Source: Rhizobium sp. CCGE 510
GTDB lineage: Bacteria > Pseudomonadota > Alphaproteobacteria > Rhizobiales > Rhizobiaceae
Assembly: GCF_000292525.1 (NCBI RefSeq)
Contig: NZ_AEYF01000045.1
Span: forward strand, 372,001 to 436,000
DNA: 64,000 bases
Reading direction: 5' to 3'
Part shown: positions 8,194 to 16,939 of the stretch, piece after piece
How the letters are laid out: every line of letters starts with the position of its first letter
Position numbering within the stretch: the first letter of the stretch is position 1
Notes under the pieces: model-generated
The model's database searches: none
The model's input: only the letters and a program-made list of their open reading frames with translations
Told to the model about the DNA's origin: nothing
Position numbers and translations under genes: made by a program

Positions 8194-9486
8194 TCAAAAC
8201 CGATCGGGACGCAACCGCGTCAGATCGATGGCCGGGCTCTGTCCAGCAACCAGCTGAGACACGAGATAACCAGTCAAGGCCGACAGCGTCAGGCCGAGAT
8301 GGCCGTGGCCGAAGGCATAGGTGACGTGTGGCATGCGGCAGGAGCTGCCGATGACAGGAAGTGAATCCGGCATGGATGGACGAAAGCCCAGCCACTCGTC
8401 GCTCCCGTCCCCGGCCGACGGCAGGAGCTTATTCACGCCTTTGCGGATCATCGCGGTCCGCCTGGGGTTCAAAGGAGCGGCAAGCCCGCCGAGTTCGACG
8501 GTTCCGGCCGCGCGCAATCCGTCCGCCATCGGCACCATGTAGAAGCCGTGCTCGGGATAACAGACCGGGCGCGACAAAAGATGACCCGCCTGCGGGAACA
8601 GGACGTGATAGCCGCGCTCGGCGTCGAGCAGGACGCGATCACCTGTCGATGCGATGAGCTTGTGCGAATGGGCGCCGGCAGCGACGACGGCGTGATCCGC
8701 AAGCATTGCCTCGCCCGCGATCCTGAGGCCGATGCCGTCATTGCGCGGTTCGATTGCCGCGACCTCGCCGCAGACGATGTCTCCTCCGCCGTATAAAAAA
8801 GCCTGGGCGAGCGCGAAGGCGAGTTGTTTGGGGCTGGAAAACACATAGGCGTCACGGAATAACACGCCCTTGTGGTAGAGCGGTGCAAGATTGGGCTCGA
8901 TGCTGCGGATATCGGCTTGGTCCAACCGATCCATGGCGACGCCATGGCGTTCACGCAGATCGTTCTCGGCATCGGCCGCTCGGAATTGCGCTTCGGTCTT
9001 GTAGAGATAAAGGCAGCCGTCGTGCCGCTTCAACCGTTCGGCGCCCGCCTGCATCAGAAGCGGTTGCCAGGCGGCATCGGCATGAGACAGCAGCACCGCC
9101 AATGTCGCGGCGATCCGCTCGACCTCGGCCTTCGTGCTCGATGCCAGGAAGGCACGTAGCCACGGGACCAGTTGCGGCAGGTATTTCCAGACGATTGCCA
9201 GCGGACCGAGCGGATTGAGCAGCATGCCCGGCACGCGCCAGATGACGCCTGGTGTCGCGACGGGGACGACGCCGTGCGGCGCAAAAGTACAGGCATTCCC
9301 ATAGGAGCAGGCCTGCCGATAGGACGCGTCGCCCAATGGCGGCGCCGGATCAATGATCGTGATCCGGTGCCCCATCCTCTGCAGCCAGAGAGCCGAGCAG
9401 AGGCCAACCAGCCCTGCGCCGACCACCGCCACATGCCGCCGTTCGGCGTCGGGCAAGGGTGAAAGCTCGGGGAGCGGTGTGTGCAT
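8194..9486 (-). CDS. FAD-dependent D-amino-acid dehydrogenase-like oxidoreductase (DadA type)
   Basis: 430 residues of the DAO family. The dinucleotide-binding GAGLVG lies at 23-28, followed by the acidic end of strand 2 (TIIDPAPPLGDASY). QACSYGNACTFAPHGVVPVATPG is a DadA-type flavin segment, and the C-terminal GHGHLGLTLS closes the FAD site. Such enzymes oxidise D-amino acids or N-substituted glycines and pass electrons to the respiratory chain. It ends up three bases from the MocR-type regulator gene upstream on the same strand and lies opposite a polyamine-type ABC operon, so it may act on the imported amine or amino acid. The substrate is unknown. Confidence 0.82.
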   Translation of the reverse strand: MHTPLPELSPLPDAERRHVAVVGAGLVGLCSALWLQRMGHRITIIDPAPPLGDASYRQACSYGNACTFAPHGVVPVATPGVIWRVPGMLLNPLGPLAIVWKYLPQLVPWLRAFLASSTKAEVERIAATLAVLLSHADAAWQPLLMQAGAERLKRHDGCLYLYKTEAQFRAADAENDLRERHGVAMDRLDQADIRSIEPNLAPLYHKGVLFRDAYVFSSPKQLAFALAQAFLYGGGDIVCGEVAAIEPRNDGIGLRIAGEAMLADHAVVAAGAHSHKLIASTGDRVLLDAERGYHVLFPQAGHLLSRPVCYPEHGFYMVPMADGLRAAGTVELGGLAAPLNPRRTAMIRKGVNKLLPSAGDGSDEWLGFRPSMPDSLPVIGSSCRMPHVTYAFGHGHLGLTLSALTGYLVSQLVAGQSPAIDLTRLRPDRF

Positions 9487-9489
9487 GGC

Positions 9490-10887
9490 CTAAACCAAGC
9501 CGGCCAGAGCGCGGGGACGATCGTTCAGTGTGGCGGCGATGATGCGCAGGGCCGTTGCCAGTTCGTCCCGCGACGATGCGCAGCCGACATTGACGCGAAC
9601 GGCATGTTCGACCGGCTGGCGGTCGCAGGCAAAGGCCGTTGCGGCCATGACCGCAACGCCGTGAGCGCGCAGATTGGCGGCAAAATCCTCGCATCGCCAT
9701 GGCGCCGGCAGTCTGAGCCACAGAAACATGCAGCGCGGATCGGCGGAGAAGGAATGGCCGGCAAGGATCGTCGTGACGATCGCGTGGCGCGCCCGCAGTT
9801 CCGCAAGCTGAGCCTTCAGGATCGCTTCGGCCGTACCGTCCTCCAGCCAGCGAGTCGCCAGCAGCAGCGGCAGCGGAGAGGGCATCCACGCGGTCGTGCG
9901 GACCGCCTCGGCAGAGAGCAGCGCGCGGCCGGGCGGGCAGGTCAGATAGCCAACGCGCAGCCCCGGCGCCAAGGCCTTGGAGAGCGCGGAAATGTGATAG
10001 GTCCTCGCCGGCGCAAGCGTGATCAGGGCGCTCGCGCGAGTTCCGAGCATCGGCCCATAGACATCGTCCTCGATGATGACGAGATCATGCTTTTCCGCCA
10101 CCTCGACCAGTTTCCGCCGGCGCGCCTCGCTCATGGTGACGACCGTCGGGTTGTGCATCGAGGGAACCGTGAAGACGGCGCGCACCGCCTCGCGGCTGCA
10201 GATGTCGTCCAGTTCTGCCGCCGACATGCCTTCATCATCACTTCCAATGCCGATAATGCGGAAGCGGAACATTTGGGCAAGCGCGATCAGGCCATAATAG
10301 GTCAGCCGGTCGCAGACGATGGTGTCGCCGGGCTCTATCAGGCTGCTGATGACAGCCAGAAGAGCATGCTGGGCACCGCTGGTGACCACGATATCATCCT
10401 CGGACGGGTCGAAGCCGTTGAGCCCTATCCATTTCTTCGCCGCGTGGCGTGCCCAGGCAGGCCCTTCCGGCGGCTGGTACTCCTGCATCTGGCGGAAGCG
10501 TTTGTCCGACGAAAGGTCCGGCAGGGACTGGGCGAGGCGCTGCTGAAAATCGTCGACGGCAGGCCGGTTGACCGTCAGGTCGATGATACCGGCCGGGCTC
10601 GCCGCCCGGTCGACCCGCGGCATGGCGCCGTCGCCGATGACGATCGTGCCGCGCCGGGTGCTGCCCATCACAAGATTGAGGTTCTGCAATTCGCGGTAGG
10701 CGCGCGTGACCGTGGAGACATTGAGTGACCGCTCCCGTGCGAGGTCACGTTGTGGCGGCAACTGGCTGCCCGGAGGCAAGGCGCCCGAGCGGATCCTCGC
10801 CTCGAGCTCGCTTGCAAGCTCCAGATAGGCCGGCATTCGCGCTTCCCGCTCCTGATTTGTCCGGTTTACTTGCGATATCTCAGACAT
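9490..10887 (-). CDS. MocR/PdxR-type transcriptional regulator (GntR wHTH fused to aminotransferase fold)
   Basis: The N-terminal GntR winged helix (about 20-85, with GSQLPPQRDLARERSLNVSTVTRAYRELQ) is joined to a fold-type I aminotransferase domain with the PLP lysine at about residue 304 (HISALSKALAPG) and a DDVYGPML segment. Such regulators sense PLP and an amino compound. ATG at 10887 is chosen over the in-frame TTG at 10911. It is divergent from the ABC operon starting at 11126, with repeated ATACAA motifs between them, and co-directional with the DadA-like gene. Both are its likely targets. Confidence 0.88.
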   Translation of the reverse strand: MSEISQVNRTNQEREARMPAYLELASELEARIRSGALPPGSQLPPQRDLARERSLNVSTVTRAYRELQNLNLVMGSTRRGTIVIGDGAMPRVDRAASPAGIIDLTVNRPAVDDFQQRLAQSLPDLSSDKRFRQMQEYQPPEGPAWARHAAKKWIGLNGFDPSEDDIVVTSGAQHALLAVISSLIEPGDTIVCDRLTYYGLIALAQMFRFRIIGIGSDDEGMSAAELDDICSREAVRAVFTVPSMHNPTVVTMSEARRRKLVEVAEKHDLVIIEDDVYGPMLGTRASALITLAPARTYHISALSKALAPGLRVGYLTCPPGRALLSAEAVRTTAWMPSPLPLLLATRWLEDGTAEAILKAQLAELRARHAIVTTILAGHSFSADPRCMFLWLRLPAPWRCEDFAANLRAHGVAVMAATAFACDRQPVEHAVRVNVGCASSRDELATALRIIAATLNDRPRALAGLV

Positions 10888-10913
10888 ACAATTCCTGTAA
10901 CGGGGATACAATT
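10886..10913. promoter_or_regulatory. Direct repeats ATACAATT at the MocR gene start
   Basis: ATACAATT occurs at 10886-10893 and 10906-10913, exactly 20 bp apart (two helical turns), covering the start of the regulator gene. A third copy, ATACAAAATT, is at 11019-11028 beside the divergent operon promoter. Direct repeats about two turns apart are typical of MocR binding sites, so these are candidate autoregulatory sites. Confidence 0.45.
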
Positions 10914-11016
10914 TTCATGTGCATCATGAACCGTATTGGCTACCCGTGCTGCGATTCAAAGTCGTTTTGTGCCACATAGCACGCTTTTCCAGTGTTTTCG
11001 AGATCTACAACCACCA

Positions 11017-11069
11017 CCATACAAAATTATTTGTGTGGCTTGACAAGCAGAAATAGACCGAGACAATAT
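11017..11069 (+). promoter_or_regulatory. Promoter and operator of the polyamine-type ABC operon
   Basis: CCATACAAA-ATTA-TTTGTGTGG (11017-11038) is an inverted repeat with one mismatch, directly before TTGACA (11040-11045). ACAATAT follows at 17-18 bp spacing (11063-11069). This reads as a sigma70-type promoter with an operator touching the -35 box, probably bound by the divergent MocR protein. Confidence 0.5.
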
Positions 11070-11125
11070 AGGCTGGCATCGAGACAAAGAGGCAGGGACC
11101 CGGCCGATGCAAACAGGAGGAATTC

Positions 11126-12208
11126 ATGAGCGAACGCTTCATTGCTTTCGAAGGCGTGCGTAAATCCTATGACGGCGTCAGCTATGTCGTGCGCGGCCTG
11201 AACCTCGATGTTGCGAAGGGCGAGTTTCTGACCCTTCTCGGCCCCTCCGGCTCCGGCAAGACCACGACACTGATGATGCTGGCGGGTTTTGAGGCTCCGA
11301 GCAGCGGAAGCATTACCCTTGCCGACACCAGGATCGACAGCGTTCCGCCGCATCGCCGCAATATTGGTGTGGTCTTCCAGAATTACGCGCTCTTCCCGCA
11401 TATGACGGTCGGCGAGAACGTCGCCTTTCCGCTGAAAATGCGCCGGCTCGGCAAGCCGGAGATTGGCGAACGGGTTCGCCGCGCGCTCGATATGGTGCGC
11501 ATGGCGAGTTTCGAAACGCGTCGGCCCAACCAGCTTTCGGGTGGACAGCAGCAACGCATCGCGCTTGCCCGCGCTCTCGTCTTCGAACCGCAGCTGGTGC
11601 TGATGGACGAGCCGCTCGGTGCGCTCGACAAACAGCTTCGCGAACATATGCAGCTAGAGATCAAGCATCTGCATGCCCGCCTCGGCATCAATGTCGTCTA
11701 CGTCACCCACGACCAGAGCGAGGCACTGACCATGTCGGATCGTGTCGGCGTGTTCAATGACGGCATCCTGCAGCAGATCGCGCCGCCGCATGCACTCTAT
11801 GAGACGCCTGCAAACCCATTCGTCGCAACCTTTATCGGCGAGAACAATGCGATATCGGGCGAGGTCGTCGCGATCGACAATGCGGTCTGCCGAATTCGCG
11901 CGCCCGACGGTTCGATCATCACCGGCCGTGCCGGAGAAGGATTGAAGCAAGGCGCACGGGCAACTCTGGTTCTCAGGCCCGAGCGGATTCAGCTGGTGCC
12001 CGCAGCCGACATTGCAAACCGGTTCACGGCCACGCTCAAGGAAATCATCTATCACGGCGATCATGTGAGGTTGCGCGTCTCAGCCTGCGGCTGCGACGAC
12101 ATCTTTATCAAAGTTGCCGCCGCCCAGGACATTCCGGTTCAGGGCCTAGGCTCGCATGCCCTCATCGGCTGGGCGCCGGAGGATTGCCGCGCACTCGCGC
12201 TCTCCTGA
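11126..12208 (+). CDS. ABC transporter ATP-binding protein (PotA-like)
   Basis: 360 residues. Walker A GPSGSGKT (about 41-48), QNYALFPHMTV, signature LSGGQQQR (about 138), Walker B VLMDEPLGALD and the VTHDQSEA switch are intact. A C-terminal TOBE domain starts near 270 (LRPERIQLV). Sequence style is that of the spermidine/putrescine and Fe3+ importers. An AGGAGGAATTC ribosome site precedes the ATG. It is the first gene of a four-subunit importer operon and is followed by the binding protein. Confidence 0.9.
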   Translation: MSERFIAFEGVRKSYDGVSYVVRGLNLDVAKGEFLTLLGPSGSGKTTTLMMLAGFEAPSSGSITLADTRIDSVPPHRRNIGVVFQNYALFPHMTVGENVAFPLKMRRLGKPEIGERVRRALDMVRMASFETRRPNQLSGGQQQRIALARALVFEPQLVLMDEPLGALDKQLREHMQLEIKHLHARLGINVVYVTHDQSEALTMSDRVGVFNDGILQQIAPPHALYETPANPFVATFIGENNAISGEVVAIDNAVCRIRAPDGSIITGRAGEGLKQGARATLVLRPERIQLVPAADIANRFTATLKEIIYHGDHVRLRVSACGCDDIFIKVAAAQDIPVQGLGSHALIGWAPEDCRALALS

Positions 12209-12256
12209 CCGGGTATTGATTCTTTCGTAAACGCAGCAACAAAAAGGGGAACCACC

Positions 12257-13306
12257 ATGATGCGTTTCAACTGCATGCTTCTCAGTTCCGTCATGACTCT
12301 TGCAATCGCGGGAGCGGCGTTTGCCGAAGATACGCTGACCGTCACATCCTGGGGCGGCGCCTATACGAAGAGCCAGGAGGAGGCCTTTTTCAAGCCCTTC
12401 GCCAAGGAAACCGGCACCAAGATCCTTCAGGATGAATGGGACGGCTCGACGGCCAAGCTGAAGGGCATGGTCGAGACCGGCCAGGTAACCTGGGATGTCG
12501 TCGACGTCGAGCCCAGCCATGCGCTGCAAGGCTGTGACGAAGGCTGGCTCGAAACCATCGACTATTCGAAGCTCGGCGGCAAGGACGCCTTCATCGATGG
12601 CGCAGCGATGGATTGCGCCGTCGCGACGATCGTCTTCGGCACCATCTATGCCTACGACGCCGCCAAGTTCCCGAACGGCGGGCCGACAACCATGGCCGAT
12701 CTGTTCGATACCGCCAAATTCCCCGGGCCGCGCGCCTTGCGCAAATCGCCGAAGACCACGCTGGAATTCGCGCTGATTGCCGACGGCGTCAAACCCGCCG
12801 AGGTCTACGACGTGCTCGGAACGCCGGAGGGCGTCGATCGCGCCTTCAAGAAGCTCGACACGATCAAGAAGGACGTGAAGGTCTGGTGGACCGCCGGTGC
12901 GCAGCCGCCGCAGCTTCTCGCCGATGGTGAGGTCGTGATGACCACGGCATGGAACGGCCGCATCTACGATGCCGTCAAGAACAGCGGCAAGAATTTCAAG
13001 ATCGTCTGGGACGGCCAGGGAATGGACTTCAATCTCTGGGCCGAGCCGAAAGGCTCGAAGAACAAGGAACTGGCGGACAAATTCGTCGCCTTCACCGTCA
13101 ATCCCGATGTGATGGCGCAGCAGTCCAAATATATCTCCTATGGCCCGACCCTGAAAGCGGCCATTGCCAAGGTTCCGGCGGACATTCTCGTCGATCTGCC
13201 GACCGCGCCCGAGAACACGAAGACCGCCTTTGTCGTCTCCTCCGAGTTCTGGGCCGACCATGATGAGGAGTTGACCGAACGCTTCAACAAGTGGCTCGCA
13301 CAGTAA
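12257..13306 (+). CDS. ABC transporter substrate-binding protein (PotD-like)
   Basis: 349 residues. Signal peptide of about 23 residues (LLSSVMTLAIAGAAFA), then the PotD-family opening TLTVTSWGGAYTKSQEEAF. VTWDVVDVEP and the conserved C-terminal Trp-rich lobe follow. The family binds polyamines or small amino compounds; with RidA, a racemase-family enzyme and a DadA-like enzyme nearby, an amino-acid-like ligand is as likely as a polyamine. It starts with tandem ATG ATG after AAAAGGGGAA. Confidence 0.87.
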   Translation: MMRFNCMLLSSVMTLAIAGAAFAEDTLTVTSWGGAYTKSQEEAFFKPFAKETGTKILQDEWDGSTAKLKGMVETGQVTWDVVDVEPSHALQGCDEGWLETIDYSKLGGKDAFIDGAAMDCAVATIVFGTIYAYDAAKFPNGGPTTMADLFDTAKFPGPRALRKSPKTTLEFALIADGVKPAEVYDVLGTPEGVDRAFKKLDTIKKDVKVWWTAGAQPPQLLADGEVVMTTAWNGRIYDAVKNSGKNFKIVWDGQGMDFNLWAEPKGSKNKELADKFVAFTVNPDVMAQQSKYISYGPTLKAAIAKVPADILVDLPTAPENTKTAFVVSSEFWADHDEELTERFNKWLAQ

Positions 13307-13313
13307 TCTCGTC

Positions 13314-13345
13314 GGGCGGGCGAGTGCCCCCGGCTCCGCCCGCCC
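13314..13345 (+). terminator. Stem-loop with T-run between binding-protein and permease genes
   Basis: GGGCGGGCG (13314-13322) pairs with CGCCCGCCC (13337-13345) and is followed by CTTTTTCT. It looks like an intrinsic attenuator that would lower permease expression relative to the binding protein. Confidence 0.6.
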
Positions 13346-13374
13346 CTTTTTCTCTACCGCAAAAGGCAAGAGCG

Positions 13375-14631
13375 ATGGTGATCGCGACAATGAACGACGG
13401 CGACGGCTCGACGATTGCCGCCAGCGTGCGGGTGAAAAGCCGCGGCAGTGCGAAAAACAAGGCGCAGCTGCGGGCGCTGCTGCTGGTCGCGCCTCTGCTG
13501 ATTTTCCTGCTGCTCGTCTTCGTGCTGCCCATTGCCCTGCTGTTGACGCGCGCGGTCGACAACAGGGCAGCTTCCGCCGCCCTACCCTACACGATGTCGG
13601 CTCTATCAGCCTGGGATGAACAATCCCCGCCGGACGAAGCGCTGTTTGCCGCCTTTGCCACCGATCTGAAACAATCGCCCCGCGACCAGATCGCCGAGGT
13701 GGCCAAGCGTCTCAACTATTATGAGACGGGCATGCGCTCGATGCTGTTGAAAACCGCGCGCACGATCCGCAACGCCGAACCACCCTATAAGGCCGCCTTC
13801 ATCGCCATCGATCCCAAATGGGAGACGCCGCATTACTGGACGCTCATCAAGAACGCATCGCCGCCCTTCACCGACTACTATCTGCTCGCCTCGCTCGATC
13901 TGGAGCGCGACGCCTCGGGCGCCATCGTCAGGGTCTCGGCGGAGAATGCGGTGCATGTCGATGTGCTGATCCGCACCTTCGTCGTCAGCGCATCGGTGAC
14001 CGTGATCTGCCTGTTCCTCGGCTATCCCCTCGCCGCCCTGATCGCCCGCTCGAAAGGGGCGGTTGCCAATACGCTGCTGATCCTGGTGCTGCTGCCGTTC
14101 TGGACCTCGCTTCTGGTGCGCACCAGCGCCTGGGTCGTGCTGTTGCAGGGTCGCGGCGTGATCAACTCGGCGCTGATCTGGCTGGGCCTGGTCGACCCCG
14201 CACGCCCCCTCGACCTGATCTACAATCGCATCGGCGTCCTGATCGCCATGACCCATATCCTGCTGCCCTTCATGGTACTGCCGATCTACAGCGTCATGAA
14301 GAACATCCCCCCGGTCTATTTGCGGGCCGCCTCGTCGCTCGGCGCACCGCCGGTATCGGCCTTCTTGCGCATATACCTGCCGATGAGCATGCCCGGTGTC
14401 AGCGCCGGCGGCTTGCTCGTCTTCATCCTGGCGCTCGGCTATTACATCACGCCGGCTCTGGTCGGTGGGCCGGGAGACCAGATGGTGAGTTATTTCATCG
14501 CCTATTATTCCAACCAGGTCACGAACTGGGGCATGGCGGCGGCTCTAAGCACAATCCTGCTAGTGGCGGTGCTCATCCTCTACGCCGTTTACAATCGCAT
14601 CGTCGGCATCGACAGGCTGAGGATAGGCTGA
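13375..14631 (+). CDS. ABC transporter permease (PotB-like, with extended periplasmic loop)
   Basis: 418 residues. The first membrane helix (LLLVAPLLIFLLLVFVLPIAL, about 37-57) is followed by a roughly 140-residue hydrophilic segment before the core of five helices. This long first loop is seen in one subgroup of the family. The EAA-like region is LRAASSLGAPPVSAFLRIYLP. The start at 13375 is preferred because the upstream frame overlaps the binding-protein gene and the hairpin. It overlaps the next permease by one base (TGATG). Confidence 0.85.
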   Translation: MVIATMNDGDGSTIAASVRVKSRGSAKNKAQLRALLLVAPLLIFLLLVFVLPIALLLTRAVDNRAASAALPYTMSALSAWDEQSPPDEALFAAFATDLKQSPRDQIAEVAKRLNYYETGMRSMLLKTARTIRNAEPPYKAAFIAIDPKWETPHYWTLIKNASPPFTDYYLLASLDLERDASGAIVRVSAENAVHVDVLIRTFVVSASVTVICLFLGYPLAALIARSKGAVANTLLILVLLPFWTSLLVRTSAWVVLLQGRGVINSALIWLGLVDPARPLDLIYNRIGVLIAMTHILLPFMVLPIYSVMKNIPPVYLRAASSLGAPPVSAFLRIYLPMSMPGVSAGGLLVFILALGYYITPALVGGPGDQMVSYFIAYYSNQVTNWGMAAALSTILLVAVLILYAVYNRIVGIDRLRIG

Positions 14632-15452
14632 TGACGACCTTCCTGTCTTTCCCGCGGCTGTTTTCGATTCTCCTGTGGCTGGCCGGCGGCCTGGTGATCC
14701 TGTTCCTGATCGCGCCGATCGTGGCGATCGTGCCGCTGTCCTTCAATGCCGAGCCGTTCTTCACCTATCCCATGCCCGGCCTGTCGCTGCGGTGGTATCG
14801 CGAATTCTTCGATTCCAATGTCTGGCAGCTGGCGCTGCGGAACAGCATCATCGTCGCTGTCTGCGCCACGCTTCTGTCGACCTTTCTCGGCACGCTTGCC
14901 GCAATCGGTCTCAGCCGCCCATTCTGCCCGGCGCGGACAACGCTGACCGCCATCCTGATTTCGCCGATGATCGTGCCGGTTATCGTTTCGGCGGTCGGCA
15001 TCTATTATGCCTTCGCAGCCGTCGGACTGCTCAACAGCCTGACCGGGCTGGTGCTGGCGCATACCGTGCTCGGCGCACCCTTCGTGGTCATCACGGTGAC
15101 GGCGACGCTGGCGAGCTTCGACTATAATCTGATGCGTGCCGCCTCCAGTCTCGGGGCGAACCCGGTGCAGGCGACGTTGCGCATCATGCTGCCGGTGATC
15201 GCGCCGGGCGTGGTGTCTGGAGCACTGTTCGCCTTCGTGACGTCCTTTGATGAAGTGGTTGTCGCACTGTTCATTTCCGGTTCTGAACAGCGGACCTTGC
15301 CGCGCCAGATGTGGAGTGGGGTGCGTGAACAGCTCTCGCCAACGATAGCGGCTGTCGCGACGCTTTTGATTCTCTTCTCAACGTTCTTTCTACTGATCAT
15401 GCAGTGGCTGCAACGCAGAGCTGAACGCCAGAAACTCGTCCGTATCGACTAA
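14631..15452 (+). CDS. ABC transporter permease (PotC-like)
   Basis: 273 residues with six hydrophobic helices. The N-terminal PRLFSILLWLAGGLVILFLI is followed by the PotC-type VPLSFNAEPFFTYP segment. The cytoplasmic loop is MRAASSLGANPVQATLRIMLP. The ATG at 14631 shares its A with the stop of the upstream permease, so the two are translationally coupled. It completes the importer encoded from 11126. Confidence 0.88.
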   Translation: MTTFLSFPRLFSILLWLAGGLVILFLIAPIVAIVPLSFNAEPFFTYPMPGLSLRWYREFFDSNVWQLALRNSIIVAVCATLLSTFLGTLAAIGLSRPFCPARTTLTAILISPMIVPVIVSAVGIYYAFAAVGLLNSLTGLVLAHTVLGAPFVVITVTATLASFDYNLMRAASSLGANPVQATLRIMLPVIAPGVVSGALFAFVTSFDEVVVALFISGSEQRTLPRQMWSGVREQLSPTIAAVATLLILFSTFFLLIMQWLQRRAERQKLVRID

Positions 15453-15471
15453 TTTACCCGGAGATACAAAC

Positions 15472-15828
15472 ATGAACATCACGCGGCATGAAACAGGCTC
15501 GCGCATGAGCCAGATTGTGACCTACGGGGGCTTCGTTTTCCTTGCCGGTCAGGTCGCGGTCAATGCCCCAAGTGCATCCACACGGGAGCAGACTCTCAAT
15601 ACGCTCGAGCGTATCGATACGCTTCTTGAAACGGCGGGGTCGAGTCGGGACAGAATCCTCAGCGCCATCATCTGGTTATCGGATATTTCGACTTTTCAGG
15701 AAATGAACGCGGTATGGGATACCTGGGTGCCGGCTGGGGCCGCGCCTGTCAGAGCGACAGTGGAAGCTAAACTCGCTGAACCACAATACAGCGTGGAAAT
15801 CGGGATCATCGCGGCGCTCGCCGCATAA
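15472..15828 (+). CDS. RidA family (YjgF/YER057c/UK114) protein
   Basis: 118 residues, the family size. R94 (VRATVEA) and E109 (SVEIGIIAAL) are 15 apart, matching the Arg105/Glu120 pair of E. coli RidA. RidA proteins hydrolyse reactive enamines/imines left by PLP or FAD enzymes; RutC in pyrimidine breakdown is a relative. It follows the permease by 19 bases with a CCGGAGA ribosome site. Near a DadA-like oxidase it may clear imines from amine oxidation. A broken second copy lies 0.9 kb downstream. Confidence 0.88.
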   Translation: MNITRHETGSRMSQIVTYGGFVFLAGQVAVNAPSASTREQTLNTLERIDTLLETAGSSRDRILSAIIWLSDISTFQEMNAVWDTWVPAGAAPVRATVEAKLAEPQYSVEIGIIAALAA

Positions 15829-15887
15829 CCAGGTCAAGTATCTGAAGCGCTCAAGGCTGCCTCGGGTGCCCATGGAAAGATAAACTG

Positions 15888-16625
15888 ATGCCAATCTACA
15901 AGGTTCGCTCGACCGCAGAATCGTATGGGCACGACATCGGGATTCTACTGATCGATTGCCGCACGCCGTTCATTCCAGGCGACGTTGGCAACGCGAGTTC
16001 CTACCGCTACCCTGTCCTCTTTCGTACCGTCCCAGATGTGACCCTGGACCGCCTTATTGAGCAAGGTGACCTGTCTTTAACTGACAAGGTGATCGAAACG
16101 GCCAGAGGTCTCGAGGCGGCGGGTGTCACGGCGATCACCAGCGATTGCGGCTACATGATGCACTTCCAAGAGCAAGTGGCCGGGGCCGTTTCGATTCCGG
16201 TTATGCTGTCGTCTCTGCTGCAACTTCCGTTTATCTCGTCCCTGCTTGGACCCGACCAAGCTGTCGGCATCGTCTGTGCCAATCGCCGGCGCCTGACAGA
16301 TGATCTATTGGCAAAAGCCAACCCGAACGCACGCATTCCCGTCCATACCGCTGGACTGGAGAATTGTACGAACTTCCGAGGCCCTATTCTGGACGAGACG
16401 GATACGCTGGATAGTGATGCCATTGAGGCCGAGGTTGTCAAAACTGCAGAGGCACTTTGCGAGGAGCACCCAGAAATCGGCGCGATCCTGCTCGAATGCT
16501 CCAATCTTCCACCCTATGCCCACGCGGTCCAGGCCAGGACGGGGCGTCCGGTTTTTGATTTCTTGACGATGACCGACTACGTCCGAGCAGCCGGACGCCG
16601 CCATACGTATCAAGGGAACTATTGA
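15888..16625 (+). CDS. Aspartate/glutamate/hydantoin racemase family protein
   Basis: 245 residues. The two catalytic cysteines of the superfamily are seen at C87 (TSDCGYM) and C204 (LLECSNLPPY). The family includes racemases, maleate isomerase and arylmalonate decarboxylase; which reaction applies cannot be told. With PotABCD-type uptake, RidA and a DadA-like D-amino-acid oxidase around it, interconversion of amino acid enantiomers before oxidation is reasonable inference. Last intact gene of the plus-strand cluster. Confidence 0.8.
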   Translation: MPIYKVRSTAESYGHDIGILLIDCRTPFIPGDVGNASSYRYPVLFRTVPDVTLDRLIEQGDLSLTDKVIETARGLEAAGVTAITSDCGYMMHFQEQVAGAVSIPVMLSSLLQLPFISSLLGPDQAVGIVCANRRRLTDDLLAKANPNARIPVHTAGLENCTNFRGPILDETDTLDSDAIEAEVVKTAEALCEEHPEIGAILLECSNLPPYAHAVQARTGRPVFDFLTMTDYVRAAGRRHTYQGNY

Positions 16626-16754
16626 TCAGCTACGCGGCTTGCTGGATGGCAAGGCCCTTGTGAAACGAAGATGAGTACAGTGATGACACCGACCTGCTTT
16701 CGCAGCATTTCCCTGGCTGATCGACTCGGCGAGCCACAGGGCCGATGGCCAGAC

Positions 16755-16926
16755 GACATCGATCACCTATACCAATGGCGTGACGATTCGAGCTTCGAAG
16801 AGATGAATGCCGTCTGGGACGCCTAGGTGCCGTCCGGCCATGCGCTGGCGCGCGCCACCGTTGAAGCCGGGCTCGCCGCGCCGGAGTTTTTCCGCGGAGA
16901 TCGGCATGATCGCGGCAATCCGAAAC
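16755..16926 (+). pseudogene. RidA-family remnant (in-frame stop and frameshift)
   Basis: The frame from 16782 reads DDSSFEEMNAVWDA, then a TAG at 16824-16826, then VPSGHALARATVEAGLAAPEF. After the T5 run at 16887-16891 the frame moves by one base to AEIGMIAAI. This tracks the C-terminal half of the intact RidA at 15472 (STFQEMNAVWDTW, RATVEAKLAEP, EIGIIAALA). The gene is dead through a nonsense codon and a homopolymer slip. The bases 16626-16754 before it hold nothing recognisable. Confidence 0.75.
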
Positions 16927-16939
16927 TGACGGTCTGTCC

